The position numbers and the translations under genes are program-made. 28,521 nt of DNA, from the NCBI RefSeq assembly GCF_040605455.1, contig NZ_JBEXCV010000117.1:1-28521 (forward strand), written 5' to 3'. Below are positions 8,182-15,776 of the stretch, one piece after another. The DNA comes from Embleya sp040605455. GTDB lineage: Bacteria > Actinomycetota > Actinomycetes > Streptomycetales > Streptomycetaceae. The number at the start of each line of letters is the position of its first letter. The stretch's first letter is position 1. The notes beneath the pieces are model-generated. The model saw only the letters and a list, made by a program, of their open reading frames with translations. It was not told where the DNA came from and searched no databases.

Positions 8182-8709
8182 GTGCGGATCTCCCGCGTGT
8201 TCTATGCCGCGCTGCTGATCGTCGTCGCGCTCGTCGTCCAGGTGAGCGTGCTCGCCCGGCTCGGTCTGCCCGGCGCGGTGCCGGACCTGCTGCTCCTGGT
8301 GGTGGTCGGGCTCGCGCTGACCTACGGGCCGACCTCCGGCTGCGTGATCGGCTTCGCGGCCGGCCTGTGCGCGGACCTCGCACCGCCCGCGGACCACGCG
8401 GCGGGCCGATACGCGTTCGTGCTGTGCCTGACCGGGTACGTCGCCGGCCTGTTCGTCTCGCGCAGCCCCAGACGCTCGGTGCTCGCGCCGATCGCCGTGG
8501 TCGCGATCGCCGCGGCGGCCAGCACCGTGCTGTACGCGGCGGTCGGTGCGCTGGTCGGCGACGGCGCGGTGCACCAGGTGGGGCTGACCAAGCTGCTGCT
8601 GACGGCCGTTGTCTACGACGCGATCCTGGCGCCGTTCGTGGTGCCGTGGGTGATGGCGCCGGCCCGCAAGGTGGATCCGAAACCGATGCTCTCGGGCCTG
8701 TCCCGGTAG
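8182..8709 (+). CDS. mreD: Rod shape-determining protein MreD
   Basis: A polytopic membrane partner of MreC and RodA in the elongation complex. It has 175 residues with about five hydrophobic helices: VFYAALLIVVALVVQVSVL, PDLLLLVVVGLALTYG, VIGFAAGLCADLAP, APIAVVAIAAAASTVLYAAVGAL, and LLLTAVVYDAILAPFVVPWV. The PDLLLL segment after the first helix is typical of MreD. GTG 8182 follows GGAAGGGA in the last codons of mreC. Divergent sequence is normal for this family, so the call rests on topology and on its place between mreC and PBP2. Confidence 0.93.
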   Translation: MRISRVFYAALLIVVALVVQVSVLARLGLPGAVPDLLLLVVVGLALTYGPTSGCVIGFAAGLCADLAPPADHAAGRYAFVLCLTGYVAGLFVSRSPRRSVLAPIAVVAIAAAASTVLYAAVGALVGDGAVHQVGLTKLLLTAVVYDAILAPFVVPWVMAPARKVDPKPMLSGLSR

Positions 8710-8725
8710 GGGGTGAACGCCCAAG

Positions 8726-10972
8726 ATGCGTAAACGGATGCCGAGCCTGCTCAACGCCGGTCGCTCCAAGGGAGACGGCGCACACAGGGTGCGTGCCCGG
8801 ATGGTGATCCTGCAGATCCTGGTTCTGTCGCTGATGATCACCCTCTTCGGCCGGTTGTGGTACCTGCAGATCCGCGAGGGCGACCACTACGCTGCGGCCG
8901 CGTCGCAGAACCAGGTCCGGGACGTGGTGACCCCGGCGGTACGCGGCCAGATCCTCGACGACCAGGGCCGCCCGCTGGTCAACAACCGCACCGCGCTCGT
9001 GGTCTCGGTCAGCCGCACCGAACTGCTGCGGATGCCCGACTCCGGCGTCGGGGTGCTGACCAAGCTGGCCGAGGTGCTGCAACTGCCCGCCGACGAGGTC
9101 AAGGCGCGCACCCGGCTGTGTGAGCGCAACGTGCCCAAGCCGTGCTGGAACGGCTCGCCGTACCAGCCGATCCCGGTCACCGACAACGCCACCACCGAGC
9201 AGGCGCTGACCATCATGGAGCACCGCGAGGACTTTCCCGGGGTGACCGCCGAGCCCACCGCGGTGCGCCAGTATCCGGCGCCCGAGGGAGTCAACGGCGC
9301 ACACATCGTGGGCTATCTCTCGCCGGTCTCCGACGACGAGTTGAGCAAGCAGAAGGCGGAGGGGAAGAAGGACCTCCAGCGTGCCGACGAGGTCGGCCGC
9401 AGCGGTCTCGAGCGCAGCTACGACGCGGACCTGCGCGGTAAGTCCGGGGTCACCGGGCTGTCCGTGGACCACCTCGGTCGGGTCACCGGCACCGTCTCGG
9501 AGACCCCACCGGTGGCCGGGAACCACCTGGTGACCAGCATCGACGCGAAGATCCAGGCGATCACCGAGCAGCAGCTCGACGAGGCGATGAAGCGGGCCCG
9601 GGCGACCTTCGACGCGGGCAACACGCACAAGAACTTCATCGCCGACGCGGGTGCGGCCGTGGTGATGGACATCAAGACCGGCCGGGTGATCGCGATGGCC
9701 AGCGCGCCCAACTACGACCCGTCGGTCTGGGTGGGCGGCATCTCGCCGCAGGACTACAAGGCGCTCACCGACGAGAAGGCCGGTGTGCCGCTGGTGTCCC
9801 GGGCCATACAGGGTCAGTTCGCACCGGGCTCGATCTTCAAGGTGATCTCCACTTCGGCCGCGGCCGAGTCGGGCTACTCCACCAAGGCCAACTACGACTG
9901 CTCGCCGAGCATCTCGGTCGGCGGCCAGACCTTCAACAACCTGGAGTCCAGGGGCTACGGCCCGATCTCGCTCCAGCGCGCCCTGGAGGTCTCCTGCAAC
10001 ACCGTCTTCTACGGCATCGGCTACGACATGTGGCTCAAGGACGGCGGGATCTTCGGCAAGAACCCCAGGGACCCGATGGTCACCATGGCCAAGAACTACG
10101 GCCTGGGCGCCCCCACCGGCATCGACCTGCCCGGCGAGTCCGGCGGCCGGATCGCCGACCGGGCCTGGAAGAAGCGCAACTGGGAGCAGAACAAGGACGC
10201 GTGGTGCAAGCAGGGCAACACCGGCAACGAGTACGCGGACAAGATCGCCAAGGAGAACTGCGTCGACGGCTGGCAGTTCCGCGCCGGTGACGCGATCAAC
10301 TTCGCGATCGGCCAGGGCGACACCACGGTCACCCCGTTGCAGATGGCCCGGGTGTACGCGGCGATCGCCAACGGCGGCACGTTGTGGAAGCCGACCCTCG
10401 GCAAGGCCGTGGTCAGCCCGAGCGGCAAGCTCGTGCGCGAGATCCAGCCACAGTCGTCGGGCAGGCTGCCGATAAGCGACGCCACGCTCAAGTACCTGCA
10501 GAACGCGCTGATCGGCGTCGAGATGAACGGCACCGCGTCCGGCGTGTTCGCCAACTGGCCGAACGCACAGATGCCGATAGCGGCCAAGACCGGCACCGGA
10601 TCGGTGTACGGAAAGCAGAGCACGTCCTGGTTCGCCACCTACGGCGGTCCCAAGGACGGCCCGCAGTACGCCGTGGTGATGATGGTCAGCCAGGGCGGCA
10701 CCGGCTCCGGCACCTCGGGTCCGTCCGTGCGCAAGATCTACGAGGCGATGCTCGGCGTCGACGACAAGGGCGCGATCGACCCGGCCAGGGCGCTGCTGCC
10801 CGCCCCGCCCGCGGGGCTGCCACACGTCAAGGAGGACGGCACGGTCGTGCCCGCCTCCTACATGCTGCCGCCGCGTCCCGGCGGCACCGACACCCCAAGC
10901 ACTACCGCGCCGACCGCGCTCGGGGCACTGCCGCCCGATCGTGTGGTCTACCGGACGGGGAGAGGGACATGA
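8726..10972 (+). CDS. mrdA: Penicillin-binding protein 2 (elongation transpeptidase)
   Basis: A class B PBP that cross-links peptidoglycan outside the membrane, working with RodA. It has 748 residues: a basic cytoplasmic start, one membrane helix (about 27-42, MVILQILVLSLMITLF), the pedestal domain with RGQILDDQGRPL, and a transpeptidase domain. The active-site serine is S369 in SIFK (SxxK); SCN is at 423-425 and KTGT at 621-624, so all three motifs are intact. The C-terminal 60 residues are Pro-rich. The start ATG 8726 follows a GGGGGTG-containing spacer 16 nt after mreD. Its stop overlaps the rodA start as ATGA, implying translational coupling of the two partners. Confidence 0.97.
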   Translation: MRKRMPSLLNAGRSKGDGAHRVRARMVILQILVLSLMITLFGRLWYLQIREGDHYAAAASQNQVRDVVTPAVRGQILDDQGRPLVNNRTALVVSVSRTELLRMPDSGVGVLTKLAEVLQLPADEVKARTRLCERNVPKPCWNGSPYQPIPVTDNATTEQALTIMEHREDFPGVTAEPTAVRQYPAPEGVNGAHIVGYLSPVSDDELSKQKAEGKKDLQRADEVGRSGLERSYDADLRGKSGVTGLSVDHLGRVTGTVSETPPVAGNHLVTSIDAKIQAITEQQLDEAMKRARATFDAGNTHKNFIADAGAAVVMDIKTGRVIAMASAPNYDPSVWVGGISPQDYKALTDEKAGVPLVSRAIQGQFAPGSIFKVISTSAAAESGYSTKANYDCSPSISVGGQTFNNLESRGYGPISLQRALEVSCNTVFYGIGYDMWLKDGGIFGKNPRDPMVTMAKNYGLGAPTGIDLPGESGGRIADRAWKKRNWEQNKDAWCKQGNTGNEYADKIAKENCVDGWQFRAGDAINFAIGQGDTTVTPLQMARVYAAIANGGTLWKPTLGKAVVSPSGKLVREIQPQSSGRLPISDATLKYLQNALIGVEMNGTASGVFANWPNAQMPIAAKTGTGSVYGKQSTSWFATYGGPKDGPQYAVVMMVSQGGTGSGTSGPSVRKIYEAMLGVDDKGAIDPARALLPAPPAGLPHVKEDGTVVPASYMLPPRPGGTDTPSTTAPTALGALPPDRVVYRTGRGT

Positions 10973-12219
10973 GCCTGAGACTGCGACCCGCCTCGCGGGT
11001 GGCCGGATTCGGTACGCCGGACCTGGGCCGACTCGCACCGGTGTTCACTCCGCGCCGGTCGATCACCCGGCAGATCATCCAGCGCGACGCTCCCGTGCGC
11101 CGGTTGGACTGGATACTCCTGGGGCCCGCGCTCGCGCTGTCCGTGGTGGGTTCCCTGCTGGTGTGGTCCGCGACCCGCAATCGGCGCGGACTCACCGGCG
11201 GGGATCCGCAGTTCTTCTTCAAGCGGCACCTGCTCAATCTGGTCATCGGGCTGGTCCTGGCCACGGTGGTGGCGATAATCGGCCATCGTCGGATAAGGGC
11301 GTTCGCGCCGTTCATCGGGATCGCCGCGGTGCTCGGCCTGATGGCCGCGCTCAGTCCGCTGGGCAGCACGATCAACGGTCAGCGGGCCTGGATCCAGTTG
11401 GGCGCGGGCTTCTCGGTGCAGCCCGCCGAGTTGGCCAAGATCGCGATCATCTTGTGCATGGGGATGCTCCTGTCCGAACGCGTGGACACCGGGGACCTGG
11501 CCAGGCCCGGCGACAAGGCCGTCTTCTGGTCGCTGGTGGTGGCCGGGGCGCCGATGGCGGTGATCATGCTGATGCCCGACCTCGGCTCGGTCATGGTGCT
11601 GGCGATGATCGTGCTCGGGGTGCTGCTCGCGTCCGGCGCGCGGGCGCGCTGGATGGTCGCGCTGATCGCGATGGCCGCCGCCGGTGCGGTCGCGGTCGTG
11701 CACCTCGGGCTGCTCAGCGAGTACCAGATCGACCGGTTCCGGGCCTTCGCCAATCCGGACTTCGATCCGGGCGGTGTCGGCTACAACACCGCGATGGCCC
11801 GACTGGCGATCGGCTCGGGCGGGCTCCTGGGCAAGGGACTGTTCCATGGCGAGCAGACCAGCGGCCAGTACGTGCCCGAACAGCAGACCGACTTCGTCTT
11901 CTCGGTGGCCGGCGAGGAACTGGGCTTCGTCGGTTGCTCTGTGATCATCGCGCTGTTCGGGATCCTGCTGTGGCGCGGAATCCGGATCGCGCTGCATGCC
12001 GACGACCTGTACGGCACCGTGGTCGCGGCCGGCGTGGTCGCGTGGTTCGCCTTCCAGGCGTTCGAGAACGTCGGGATGAACCTGGGCATCATGCCGGTGG
12101 CCGGACTGCCGCTGCCGTTCGTCTCCTACGGCGGCTCCTCGATGTTCGCGATCTGGATGGGGATAGGGCTGTTGCAGTCGGTGCACATGCGACATGCCGG
12201 CGCCTTCAAATCCGCCTGA
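10969..12219 (+). CDS. rodA: Peptidoglycan glycosyltransferase RodA (SEDS family)
   Basis: Polymerises lipid II into glycan strands together with PBP2. It has 416 residues and about ten membrane helices. SEDS hallmarks are visible: INGQRAWIQLG followed by FSVQPAELAKIAIIL, the PDLGSVMVL loop, QQTDFVFSVAGEELGFVG, and near the C-terminus NVGMNLGIMPVAGLPLPFVSYGGSS. The start is the ATG of an ATGA overlap with the PBP2 stop, preceded by GGGGAGAGGGAC. The 49 or so residues before helix 1 form a basic cytoplasmic arm. I recall the Streptomyces homologue being called sfr. The open frame extends upstream through PBP2, but that part has no resemblance to the family. Confidence 0.97.
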   Translation: MSLRLRPASRVAGFGTPDLGRLAPVFTPRRSITRQIIQRDAPVRRLDWILLGPALALSVVGSLLVWSATRNRRGLTGGDPQFFFKRHLLNLVIGLVLATVVAIIGHRRIRAFAPFIGIAAVLGLMAALSPLGSTINGQRAWIQLGAGFSVQPAELAKIAIILCMGMLLSERVDTGDLARPGDKAVFWSLVVAGAPMAVIMLMPDLGSVMVLAMIVLGVLLASGARARWMVALIAMAAAGAVAVVHLGLLSEYQIDRFRAFANPDFDPGGVGYNTAMARLAIGSGGLLGKGLFHGEQTSGQYVPEQQTDFVFSVAGEELGFVGCSVIIALFGILLWRGIRIALHADDLYGTVVAAGVVAWFAFQAFENVGMNLGIMPVAGLPLPFVSYGGSSMFAIWMGIGLLQSVHMRHAGAFKSA

Positions 12220-12238
12220 TCGGACCCGGCGGTCGCGT

Positions 12239-12281
12239 CGCGCCGGCACCGGACACTCGCCGCGGGCGGGCCGCCGGCGCG
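12239..12281 (+). terminator. Possible rodA terminator
   Basis: CGCGCCGGC at 12239-12247 and GCCGGCGCG at 12273-12281 are perfect 9-nt inverted repeats around a 25-nt GC-rich loop that can fold further. It begins 20 nt after the rodA stop and has no U tract. Confidence 0.35.
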
Positions 12282-12312
12282 GATCTCGGTAGGGGGTCCG
12301 TCCGCTTCGCGT

Positions 12313-12318
12313 TAGGCT
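12313..12318 (+). promoter_or_regulatory. Candidate -10 for the radical SAM gene
   Basis: TAGGCT matches the -10 consensus and would start transcription about 33 nt before the ATG at 12359, leaving room for the GGAAGG ribosome binding site. The -35 region is weak. Confidence 0.4.
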
Positions 12319-12358
12319 GGGAGGTCGATCCCCCTCCCAGCCCATCGGAAGGACCGCC

Positions 12359-14299
12359 ATGCCCGTCGAGTCCCTGTTCCCGCGTCTGGAGCCGCTTCTG
12401 CCCCAGGTGCAGAAGCCCATCCAGTACGTCGGTGGCGAACTCAACTCGACCGTCAAGGACTGGGACGCGTGTGCGGTCCGCTGGGCACTGATGTACCCGG
12501 ACGCCTACGAGGTCGGCCTGCCCAATCAGGGCGTGATGATCCTGTACGAGGTCCTCAACGAGGTCGCCGACGTGCTCGCGGAGCGCACCTACGCGGTGTG
12601 GGGCGACCTGGAAAAGCTGATGCGCGAGCACGACGTGCCGCAGTTCACCGTGGACGGACACCGGCCCGTCGGTGCGTTCGACGTGTTCGGACTGAGCTTC
12701 TCCACCGAGCTGGGTTACACGAACATGCTCAACGCGCTCGACCTGGCCGGCATCCCGATCGAGGCGAAGGATCGCACCGAGGATCACCCGATCGTGCTTG
12801 CCGGCGGACACGCCGCGTTCAACCCCGAGCCGATCGCGGACTTCATCGACTGCGCCGTGGTCGGCGACGGCGAGCAGGCCGTGCTCCAGATCACCGACAT
12901 CATCCGGGCCTGGAAGGCCGAGGGCCGGCCGGGCGGTCGGGACGAACTGCTCTTCCGTCTCGCCGTCACCGGCAGCGTCTACGTGCCGCGCTTCTACGAC
13001 GTGGACTACCTCGAGGACGGTCGGATCCAGCGGGTCGCGCCGAACCGCTCGGGCGTGCCGTGGCGGGTGTCCAAGCACACCGTGATGGACCTCGACGAGT
13101 GGCCCTACCCCAAGCAGCCGCTGGTCCCGCTCGCCGAGACGGTGCACGAGCGCATGTCGGTGGAGATCTTCCGCGGCTGCACCCGCGGCTGCCGGTTCTG
13201 CCAGGCCGGCATGATCACCCGGCCGGTGCGCGAGCGCAGCATCGAGGGCATCGGTGCGATGGTGGACAAGGGCCTGAAGGCGACCGGCTTCGAGGAGGTC
13301 GGCCTGCTGTCGTTGTCCTCCGCCGACCACACCGAGATCGCCGAGGTGGCCAAGGGCCTGGCGGACCGGTACACGGACGACAAGATCGGCCTGTCGCTGC
13401 CGTCCACCCGGGTGGACGCGTTCAATATCGACCTGGCCAACGAGCTGACCCGCAATGGTCGCCGCTCGGGTCTGACCTTCGCGCCCGAGGGCGGCAGCGA
13501 GCGGCTGCGCAAGGTGATCAACAAGATGGTGTCCGAGGAGGACCTCATCCGCACGGTTGCCACCGCGTACGGCAACGGCTGGCGCCAGGTGAAGCTCTAC
13601 TTCATGGTCGGCCTGCCCACCGAGACCGACGAGGATGTGCTGCAGATCGCGGACATGGCCAAGAAGGTCATCCAAAAGGGCCGCGAGGTCTCCGGGAGCC
13701 GCGATATCCGCTGCACGGTGTCCATCGGCGGTTTCGTGCCCAAGCCGCACACCCCCTTCCAGTGGGCCCCGCAGTTGGACCCCGCGGCCACCGACGCGCG
13801 GCTGCACAAGCTGCGTGACGCGATCCGCGCGGACCGGCAGTACGGCAAGTCGATCGGCTTCCGCTACCACGACGGCAAGCCGGGCGCGATCGAGGGCCTG
13901 CTGTCCCGCGGCGACCGCCGGATCGGTCGGGTCATCCGCGCGGTCTGGGAGGACGGCGGCCGATTCGACGGCTGGAGCGAGCACTTCAGCTACGACCGCT
14001 GGGTGCGCTGCGCGGACAAGGCGCTGGCCGACGAGCCGGTGGACCTGGACTGGTACACCACGCGCGAGCGCGAGTGGAACGAGGTGCTCCCGTGGGACCA
14101 CCTGGACTCCGGCCTGGACAAGGACTGGCTGTGGGAGGACTGGCAGGACGCCCTCGACGAGACCGAGGTCGACGACTGCCGCTGGAGCCCGTGCTTCGAC
14201 TGCGGCGTGTGTCCGCAGATGGGCACGGAGATCCAGATCGGCCCCACGGGCCAGAAGCTGCTGCCGTTGTCGGTAAAGCAACCAGCCACCCAGCACTGA
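12359..14299 (+). CDS. Uncharacterised radical SAM protein (TIGR03960 type)
   Basis: A 646-residue protein. The N-terminal 240 or so residues resemble the cobalamin-binding-like fold of this family (DAYEVGLPNQGVMILYEVLN, FGLSFSTELGYTN, VLAGGHAAFNPEP, DGEQAV). The radical SAM core carries C274-x3-C278-x2-C281 in RGCTRGCRFCQAG for a 4Fe-4S cluster that cleaves S-adenosylmethionine. The C-terminal part adds C612-x2-C615-x2-C618 (with C607 nearby), a possible second cluster or metal site. Its substrate is unknown. Family members are typically adjacent or fused to DUF2344 (TIGR03936) proteins, and one lies at 15777-16646 just before rne, rplU, rpmA and obg. That suggests an RNA- or ribosome-linked job, but this is inference. 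The ATG is preceded by GGAAGG. Confidence 0.93.
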   Translation: MPVESLFPRLEPLLPQVQKPIQYVGGELNSTVKDWDACAVRWALMYPDAYEVGLPNQGVMILYEVLNEVADVLAERTYAVWGDLEKLMREHDVPQFTVDGHRPVGAFDVFGLSFSTELGYTNMLNALDLAGIPIEAKDRTEDHPIVLAGGHAAFNPEPIADFIDCAVVGDGEQAVLQITDIIRAWKAEGRPGGRDELLFRLAVTGSVYVPRFYDVDYLEDGRIQRVAPNRSGVPWRVSKHTVMDLDEWPYPKQPLVPLAETVHERMSVEIFRGCTRGCRFCQAGMITRPVRERSIEGIGAMVDKGLKATGFEEVGLLSLSSADHTEIAEVAKGLADRYTDDKIGLSLPSTRVDAFNIDLANELTRNGRRSGLTFAPEGGSERLRKVINKMVSEEDLIRTVATAYGNGWRQVKLYFMVGLPTETDEDVLQIADMAKKVIQKGREVSGSRDIRCTVSIGGFVPKPHTPFQWAPQLDPAATDARLHKLRDAIRADRQYGKSIGFRYHDGKPGAIEGLLSRGDRRIGRVIRAVWEDGGRFDGWSEHFSYDRWVRCADKALADEPVDLDWYTTREREWNEVLPWDHLDSGLDKDWLWEDWQDALDETEVDDCRWSPCFDCGVCPQMGTEIQIGPTGQKLLPLSVKQPATQH

Positions 14300-14408
14300 G
14301 GACGTCAAACCCACTGCGGACTTCGAACTGGGCGACTCTTCACGGTGGTTGCCACAGGTCCCGAGCGTTCCGCAGAGCGAACCGCCGACTCCGGCAAGCC
14401 CGAGTAGT

Positions 14409-14479
14409 GCCCCCCGGGGGGCGATGGCCGAGAGAGAGGCCGAAGTCCGGTGCAGGCGCGGCCAGTACGTGGCCGCGCC
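14409..14479 (+). other. Strong hairpins downstream of the radical SAM gene
   Basis: A perfect 14-nt GC palindrome lies at 14409-14422. A 10-bp stem (14455-14464 with 14470-14479, 5-nt loop) follows. Either could end transcription, although they are 110-180 nt past the stop codon at 14299. The surrounding 14300-14545 contains no ORF with convincing codon bias. Confidence 0.4.
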
Positions 14480-14545
14480 CGCACCGTCGCGGAGGGCGCT
14501 GCCGGACCGATCCATCAACAGGTGCCGCGTTGCCGGGGGTCGGAC

Positions 14546-14686
14546 GTGATCGAGCATCCGGACGGGATCCGCTACCGGGTGCGCCGGTGGTGGCTGGTGT
14601 CGTCCGTGTGGCGGGAGATCGAGACCGCCTACGAGCCTGGCGTGCGCAAGGTGAGCCGCCGCGCGAACAACACGTGGTCACCGTGA
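14546..14686 (+). CDS. Small protein of unknown function
   Basis: A 46-residue ORF starting at GTG with a G run 7 nt upstream. Nearly every codon ends in G or C from the GTG onward, while the open frame upstream (to 14450) has many codons ending in A or T. That supports both coding and this start. The product is basic and aromatic: IEHPDGIRYRVRRWWLVSS, then VWREIETAYEPGVRKVSRR. It has no signal peptide or membrane helix and I do not recognise a family. It could be a real small protein or the C-terminal relic of a larger gene. It sits alone between the radical SAM gene and the 27-residue-repeat protein gene. Confidence 0.45.
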   Translation: MIEHPDGIRYRVRRWWLVSSVWREIETAYEPGVRKVSRRANNTWSP

Positions 14687-14856
14687 CTCCTGAGGGCTGT
14701 GGGCGTGGCTCGAAGGAGCGAACGGCCGGGTGCACGTGGGTGCGATGACCGGATGGCCCGGCCGGAGCAGCGTGCGAGACCGAGCGTCGTCAGGTAGTCG
14801 GATCATCACGCAAAGCAGCGTTCGTGGTCCCGCTCCCTTGCCGCGGGCGGGGCCAC

Positions 14857-14869
14857 TAATCTTCCCGGG
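14857..14869 (+). promoter_or_regulatory. Leaderless-type promoter of the repeat protein gene
   Basis: TAATCT at 14857-14862 is a strong actinobacterial -10. It is followed by 6 nt and the GTG start at 14869, with no Shine-Dalgarno between. This is the same geometry as valS and mreB. The -35 region has no clear match. The flanking 14687-14856 contains no gene that I can support. Confidence 0.5.
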
Positions 14870-15705
14870 TGAATGCAAACGGGGACCAACCGGATCGGGT
14901 GCCGTGGACGCCATCGACCCACAACAACCCACCGGGCGCACCGGGCGCACCGGGCGCGCCCGAACCGCCGGCGTGGCAGCAGCACGCCGAACTCCCGCAC
15001 CCACGCGCCGCCGGCGGCCCCGAACCGGGTGAGGGCTGCCTGTACGCGGTGGTGCGCCGGCTCGCCCGGATCATCGCGCTGATCGTCGTGGTGCCGCTGC
15101 GCCTGCTGTGGGAGCTGCTGCGACTGATCGGCAGGGGGATCAAATTCCTGTTCTGGGACTGGTTCCTGCATCCGATCCTCAAGGGCCTGAAGATCCTGCT
15201 GTGGGACTGGTTCCTGTACCCGGTGCTGCGCTTCGTCGCCCGCTACATCCTGGTTCCGATCGGCAACGCCATCGCGTGGGTCGTCGTCCACGTGATCGCC
15301 CGACCGCTCGCATTTCTGTTCGGACACCTCCTGTACAAGCCCGCCGTGTTGCTGTGGCGGTACGTGTTGCGCCCGGTCGGGCGCGCGACGCTCCAGGCGC
15401 TGCGGTTCGCGTGGGAGGTGTCCACCGCCGTATTCAACTTCCTGATCGTCCGGCCGCTGTCCTGGCTGTGGCGGGCCGTGCTGGTCCCGATCGGCCGCGG
15501 CATCGCGGTGGTCTGGCACCACCTGGTCGTGCTGCCGGTGTCCTGGGCCTGGCGCAACGTGCTCGCGCCGATCGGCAGGGCCATCCGCGCCGTCTGGCGA
15601 TTCGCGGTCGTGGCCCCGCTGCGCTGGGTGGGTCGCAACGTGCTCCGGCCGATCGGTCGGGCCGCCGCGGAGGTGCTGCGGGCCCTCGGAGTCGGGGGGC
15701 GCTGA
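14869..15705 (+). CDS. Membrane-associated protein built of 27-residue repeats
   Basis: A 278-residue protein. Residues 1-57 are Pro/Gly/Ala-rich and probably disordered (PPGAPGAPGAPEPP). The rest is hydrophobic, with regular Trp, Pro and Arg. Three consecutive units of exactly 27 residues lie at 195-221, 222-248 and 249-275, with the pattern xPLxWxWRxVLxPIGRxIxxVWxxxVV. A fourth matching unit is at 117-143, and degenerate ones are around 76-116 and 157-194. Helices with periodic PIGR turns suggest membrane hairpins or an amphipathic solenoid lying on the membrane. There is no signal peptide or catalytic motif. I do not know a function. The start is the GTG 6 nt after a -10 element. The next gene, DUF2344, begins 71 nt later. 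Confidence 0.85.
   Translation: MNANGDQPDRVPWTPSTHNNPPGAPGAPGAPEPPAWQQHAELPHPRAAGGPEPGEGCLYAVVRRLARIIALIVVVPLRLLWELLRLIGRGIKFLFWDWFLHPILKGLKILLWDWFLYPVLRFVARYILVPIGNAIAWVVVHVIARPLAFLFGHLLYKPAVLLWRYVLRPVGRATLQALRFAWEVSTAVFNFLIVRPLSWLWRAVLVPIGRGIAVVWHHLVVLPVSWAWRNVLAPIGRAIRAVWRFAVVAPLRWVGRNVLRPIGRAAAEVLRALGVGGR
15451..15693 (+). repeat. Three in-frame 81-bp coding repeats
   Basis: The DNA encoding residues 195-275 consists of three diverged 81-bp units. The clearest identity is around the PIGR codons (CCGATCGG in each unit) and the VL codons before them. Diverged third positions with a conserved protein pattern suggest old duplication under selection rather than recent slippage. Confidence 0.6.
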
Positions 15706-15731
15706 CCCGACCCGCCCGATGGCCGTACGCT
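15702..15731 (+). promoter_or_regulatory. Promoter of the DUF2344 gene
   Basis: CTGACC at 15702-15707 and TACGCT at 15726-15731 are separated by 18 bp. Predicted transcription starts near 15738, about 39 nt before the CTG start codon. The -35 overlaps the stop codon of the preceding gene. Confidence 0.45.
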
Positions 15732-15776
15732 TGGATCGACTACTGCCCACCCACTTGAGCCAAGGACTGAGCGAAA

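Noticed and set aside
7367..11038. 1223-codon antisense frame across mreC, mreD and PBP2
   Set aside because: It covers three confidently identified + strand genes and has no recognisable domain.
14340..14735. 131-codon minus-strand frame downstream of the radical SAM gene
   Set aside because: It is Arg/Pro/Ser-rich with no ribosome binding site, and it covers the better-supported small + strand ORF.
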